Source: Bremia lactucae
Taxonomy: Eukaryota > Oomycota > Peronosporomycetes > Peronosporales > Peronosporaceae
NCBI RefSeq assembly: GCF_004359215.1
Contig: NC_090613.1
Location: forward strand, 7,061,558-7,071,940
Length of the DNA stretch: 10,383 nucleotides
Direction: 5' to 3'
Shown: positions 7,679 through 10,383 of the stretch, in pieces
Layout of the letters: each line of letters begins with the position of its first letter
Numbering within the stretch: position 1 is the first letter of the stretch
Translations under genes and position numbers: made by a program
The notes under the pieces: model-generated
What the model saw: only the letters and a program-made list of their open reading frames with translations
Told to the model about the DNA's origin: nothing
Databases searched by the model: none

Positions 7679-8029
7679 CTATGACGAGTACGCAAATTTG
7701 TCATTCAAATCCAGTACGAAAAAATCATCATCATACTGTAGATCTTTTAACGTTAGTGAAATATCACTACGCACGCGTTTCATCACTGTTATCGATGCGC
7801 CTTTCGCTAGACGCACCGTCATCCTCGTTGGAGGGATGTCGCGCTCAACATATTTGAGCCTACGAACCTCTAGCGACTGGCGACGAATAAAGTTATTCAA
7901 CGCCCCACAGTCCACTAGGGCTCTGAGCGACAAATCATTTGTCACTTTCAACTTCAAGGTGATGAGGGATACCTCATCACCAGGTGCAGAGACACATAAT
8001 GATTGTGTCTCTGGAGCAACTTTAGTCAA
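7679..8029 (-). pseudogene. Aspartic protease of element 2
   Basis: Retropepsin-type protease that would cut Gag-Pol. LRALVDCGALNNFIRRQSL has the catalytic aspartate at 7910-7912, but the D-[ST]-G triad reads D-C-G-A. I cannot tell whether that is a lineage feature or a loss. TLKDLQYDDDFFVLDLNDKF follows, and reading stops soon after, before the usual end of the domain. It lies between gag and RT, as expected. Hairpins at 7958-7981 and 7987-8013 fall in its N-terminal codons. Confidence 0.8.
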
Positions 8030-8097
8030 GAGATTTGCAAATTCTCTTGGGTTGCTGGATCAGTAGGGCGTTGCGCCCCTACTGACTCCGACCGTTA

Positions 8098-9203
8098 TTA
8101 GGCGGTCCGCCTCGCTGTTGCGATTTCGCAACAACGTCGGACCCGCGACCGTTGCCCTTGTTTGGCATTCGGTCCATAATTATGTTCAATACCTCTCGGT
8201 ACTGGGCGTGGAGCACTACACTCATGAGCGTAGTGTCCTAACTTTTGACAGCGATTGCATATCTGCAAACGCTTGTTGTTCGAAAAGCGATGTTTCTCGC
8301 TTTCGACATAAGAGAGGTCTGTAGGTTCTGGACCTCCCAGTTCGTGTCGTCTTGGAGGACGATACGATGACAAATCTAGCTTGAGCCTGTCTCGAACTAA
8401 AGTCTTCCTGTTCCGCAACGGATATAGCTTCTTCAAGCGTATCCAGTTCCAAGCGGAACAGGTGGGTCTTTACGGGACCATCCGTAAGACCTTGCATAAA
8501 CACCGTAATGAACGTGTGTTCATGAACTAGATTGTTCGTGATACAACTCGCTAAGAGTCGTATGTGCTGGGCATAAGCGTGAACATCACGCTTGCCTTGC
8601 TTGAGTTTTAGAAGCTCTGAACGAGCACTGAACTCAGCCCTAGGCGGTTCAAACGTATATTTGAGCCGAGCTTTAAAAGCCTTTAGCGACACAAAGACAT
8701 ATGGGTTGCGCAACTTGAGGCCTAGTGCCCAAGTTTTGGCACGACCTGCCAAATTTGACTAAGCAAATACGACTTGCATTTGCTCATCGATGATGTGACG
8801 TGCCCTTATGGCATCGTCCAACTCAACAAACCATTTTAAGAGGGAGTCTTCTTCGACTCCCCTATACATAGAGATGTCAATCTTTAAGGTTCCGGACGAC
8901 GCATGTGCGTCATCCAGGTACAGAAGTCTGTACCTGCTGTAACCTTAACAGTTCTTCCTGTTGAGAGCCTTGCTGATTACGCAAGGCTACCTTCTCCTTC
9001 GCCTCGTCAAGTTCATGTTGTATGAACTTGGCGATGGCTGAATGGAGGGCATCTCTGTCCAAACCGGACAGCATGGTTAAGATGGCATCATTCCCTACGG
9101 TCGAACTCATTCGTTCGACCGCACTCCTTTCTATGTCACTTAGAAAGGAGCAGCTATCACGCGAAACGCGATGCGTATTTCCATTATCATATAACATGTC
9201 CAT
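8098..9203 (-). pseudogene. gag: gag of element 2: capsid and zinc knuckle (broken)
   Basis: The structural protein that packages element RNA. It starts with ATG 9201-9203 (MDMLYDNGNTHRVSRD). A helical, charged stretch ending in LRLQQVQTSVPG stops near 8910. The next frame carries SMYRGVEEDSLLKWFVELDD and a TAG at 8759-8761. The capsid follows: GRAKTWALGLKLRNPYVFV, FEPPRAEFSARSELLKL, VHAYAQHIRLLASCI, MQGLTDGPVKTHLFRL and LEEAISVAEQEDFS. After another frame change comes the zinc knuckle CNRCQKLGHYAHEC (CX2CX4HX4C, 8218-8259). The capsid wording matches the retrotransposon gag family of oomycete gypsy elements. The frame ends at 8098. Confidence 0.88.
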
Positions 9204-9241
9204 GTTAGATAGTTGGGACTGTGGTCCTTGGACGGACTACA

Positions 9242-9252
9242 AAGTGTTACCA
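9242..9252 (-). other. Candidate primer-binding site of element 2
   Basis: Two bases inside the 5' LTR, the minus strand reads TGGTAACACTT. It starts with the TGG that pairs with a tRNA CCA end. I cannot name the tRNA. Position and TGG support it as the start of minus-strand synthesis and mark the LTR at 9255 as the 5' LTR. Confidence 0.6.
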
Positions 9253-9254
9253 GG

Positions 9255-9698
9255 TGTAACGGGGCACTGCCGACTTGTACTGCTTCAGTACAAGTCCACT
9301 TCGCACTGCTCAGTAAGAGTGGGGCCTCACGTCACTTCAAGTACACTAGTACGTGCAGAGGAAGTCTTCTCTTTATAACACTTGCTTTAAAGAGGGTTTA
9401 ATGAAAACTGTATTTAATATAATTTAGTTCTTCTTGTCTATCTACTTAATACTAACTAAATTATAAAAACTAATACAAAATTTGTACTTTAAGTCTTATC
9501 TGTCTTTCTCTTTGCGCGCGTCCAGCGCTGACTGGACCGCGGAGAAAGTAGATATTATGGTCCATATCTACCAATGGATAAGCCTTTAAAATATTACTAT
9601 GTTAAGTAATATTCTCCAAATATTATCTACCTTTTAAATAATATATTAATTAAAAAACCTTAAAATGTTGAATTCATGTAACGATACACCCCGCTACA
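9255..9698 (-). repeat. 5' LTR of element 2 (subfamily II)
   Basis: 444 bp from TGTAACGGGGCAC to CACCCCGCTACA. It shares the left half with the LTR at 3305, but its right half (GCGCGCGTCCAGCGC, GACTGGACCGCGG) matches the fragment at 3108-3304. It has an 11-bp stem GACTTGTACTG/CAGTACAAGTC with a CTT loop (9272-9296) and a 9-bp stem AATATTACT/AGTAATATT (9590-9613). A TATAAAG on the minus strand (9371-9377) could be its promoter box. Confidence 0.85.
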
Positions 9699-9998
9699 CT
9701 TCCGGTTGTTTGCTTCTACCAAGTACACCCACGCTGCTTCCGTATTCATTTCTTCGGATCACATTTGAGAAAATCTGCCTTTCCTGCAGCTGAACGCAAT
9801 ATAGTGATGGCATAACCATGGCTGCAATAGAATTCCTGCCCAGCTTTCAACAATTTTTCAACAATTCCTCACGGGTGGTATATTCTGCTTCTGGAGCAGG
9901 CATCATTATTATTTTGCAAGTGAGGGTGGTTTGTAGTAGGGAATGTGTAGGTAGTGAATATAATGTTAAGTGCGACGAGTACTTTAGAAAAGATAGTG
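9699..9998. other. Unassigned spacer between LTRs
   Basis: 300 bp with no credible gene, repeat or RNA. The sequence is AT-rich with short direct repeats (ttcaacaattt, ttcaacaattc). It has noticeably fewer stem-loops than the elements. It could be host DNA or remnant of an older insertion. Confidence 0.6.
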
Positions 9999-10383
9999 TG
10001 TAACGGGGCACTGCGACTTGTACTGTATCAGTACAAGTCCACGTCACACTGCTTCAGTTGTGAGTGGTGCCTTTCGTTAGGTGACGTACACTGTCCGTAT
10101 AGAGGAAGATTTCTCTTAAGACAAGTTAACTTAAGAGGGTAAAATGAAAACTGTATTAATATAGGTATTAATATAGTTAAGTGTCTCTTAATCTATCTTT
10201 GTAAATGCTGACTTAACTATAAACTAATACCAAACATGTAAATGAATTCTTATCTATCTTATCTTGTAACTCTCTTTGATTACTTCTACAGCTAATTAGT
10301 CTGCGGAATAAATAGACATAATGGTCTATACCTATTTATGGATAAGAAAAGAGGACATTACTATATAAAGTAATATCCTCCAA
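9999..10383 (-). repeat. Third LTR, subfamily I, cut by the window end
   Basis: Opens TGTAACGGGGCACTGCGACTTG and aligns throughout with the LTR at 3305, ending at the ATATCCTCCAA block about 70-80 bp before the expected terminus. No CCA-type primer site lies on its left, so it is not the 5' LTR of anything to its left. It is either a solo LTR or the 3' LTR of another minus-strand element beyond the window. It holds an 11-bp stem at 10015-10039 and an 8-bp stem CTCTTAAG/CTTAAGAG at 10113-10137. Confidence 0.88.

Larger units (their letters stand above)
3914..9207. repeat. Dense array of short stem-loops through element 2
   Basis: I read about 40 inverted repeats with 8 or more paired bases, mostly with 2-12 nt loops. 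About 24 contain an unbroken run of 8 or more pairs. Examples, arm length/loop: 3959-3979 (9/3), 4018-4038 (9/3), 4472-4494 (9/5), 4548-4572 (10/5), 5121-5150 (9/12), 5787-5814 (13 with one G-T/2), 6823-6863 (17 with two bulges/5), 7341-7365 (11/3), 7958-7981 (10/4), 7987-8013 (10/7), 8407-8462 (10, enclosing a second hairpin), 8915-8936 (10/2), 9004-9034 (13 with one G-T/5), 9124-9150 (10/7). They fall inside gag, protease, RT, integrase and the antisense gene alike. Confidence 0.85.
3305..9698 (-). mobile_element. Element 2: near-complete Ty3/gypsy chromovirus, decayed
   Basis: Minus-strand element with LTR, primer-binding site, gag, protease, RT, RNase H, (gap), integrase tail, chromodomain, polypurine tract and LTR in the canonical gypsy order. 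It spans about 6.4 kb including 100 placeholder Ns. Every coding block carries frameshifts or stops. The two LTRs are clearly diverged and of different subfamilies, and the flanks (gacag on the left, cttcc on the right) do not form a target duplication. It is therefore either old and recombined, or two elements joined at the gap. Confidence 0.8.

Noticed and set aside
3914..9207. CRISPR array, tRNA cluster or Rho-independent terminators
   Set aside because: The hairpins differ in sequence and spacing, lack T-tracts, and sit in retroelement genes; no cloverleaf found.
9818..10003. Small ORFs in the spacer
   Set aside because: Low-complexity translation that runs into the next LTR; no support for coding.

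Overview
The window looks like a repeat-rich, gene-poor piece of a eukaryotic genome, most likely a Peronosporales-type oomycete (Phytophthora or downy-mildew lineage). The reasons are the protein wording of the Ty3/gypsy chromovirus genes (FAPSYFDD reverse transcriptase core, VNGLRHPR integrase tail, PPP-P-L-D-GGQRFLVE chromodomain), the AT-rich LTRs beginning TGTAACGGG, and the lack of any bacterial gene or operon. No host gene is recognisable. The organism assignment rests on recalled family resemblance, not on a search.

Layout. (1) Bases 1 to about 3107 are the 3' part of a plus-strand chromovirus, element 1: integrase tail, GPY/F module and chromodomain (1-1561), then a long ORF on the opposite strand (1272-2468), a polypurine tract (2584-2597) and a 3' LTR (from 2598). 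(2) 3108-3304 is a truncated, plus-oriented piece of a second LTR family. (3) 3305-9698 is a minus-strand chromovirus, element 2: 5' LTR 9255-9698, primer-binding site, gag 8098-9203, protease 7679-8029, RT/RNase H 6138-7465, a 100-N assembly gap 6038-6137, integrase tail and chromodomain 4820-6037, polypurine tract 3758-3770 and 3' LTR 3305-3757. It also carries a broken gene on its opposite strand, 3886 to about 5500. (4) 9699-9998 is unassigned. (5) 9999 to the window end is a third LTR of the same family, cut by the window. Both elements are decayed: their genes carry stops and frameshifts.

Two things stand out. First, both elements carry an antisense gene between the 3' LTR and pol. Its start codon is 128-129 nt inside the LTR edge in both. 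Both copies share a DPSL-VDY-ES motif and a coiled coil ending A-x-x-G-[YF]-E-x-L-[KR]-T-R, and both overlap the chromodomain on the opposite strand in the same codon phase. This looks like a real, conserved, overlapping antisense gene. Second, both elements are full of short, near-perfect stem-loops (8 to 13 bp arms, loops usually 2-12 nt), spaced every 30-150 bp through gag, pol, the antisense gene and the LTRs. This is far more than chance predicts, and in the LTRs the arms change together between copies.

The 3' and 5' LTRs of element 2 belong to different subfamilies and no target-site duplication is visible, so the element may be a composite produced by recombination or by the assembly join at the gap.
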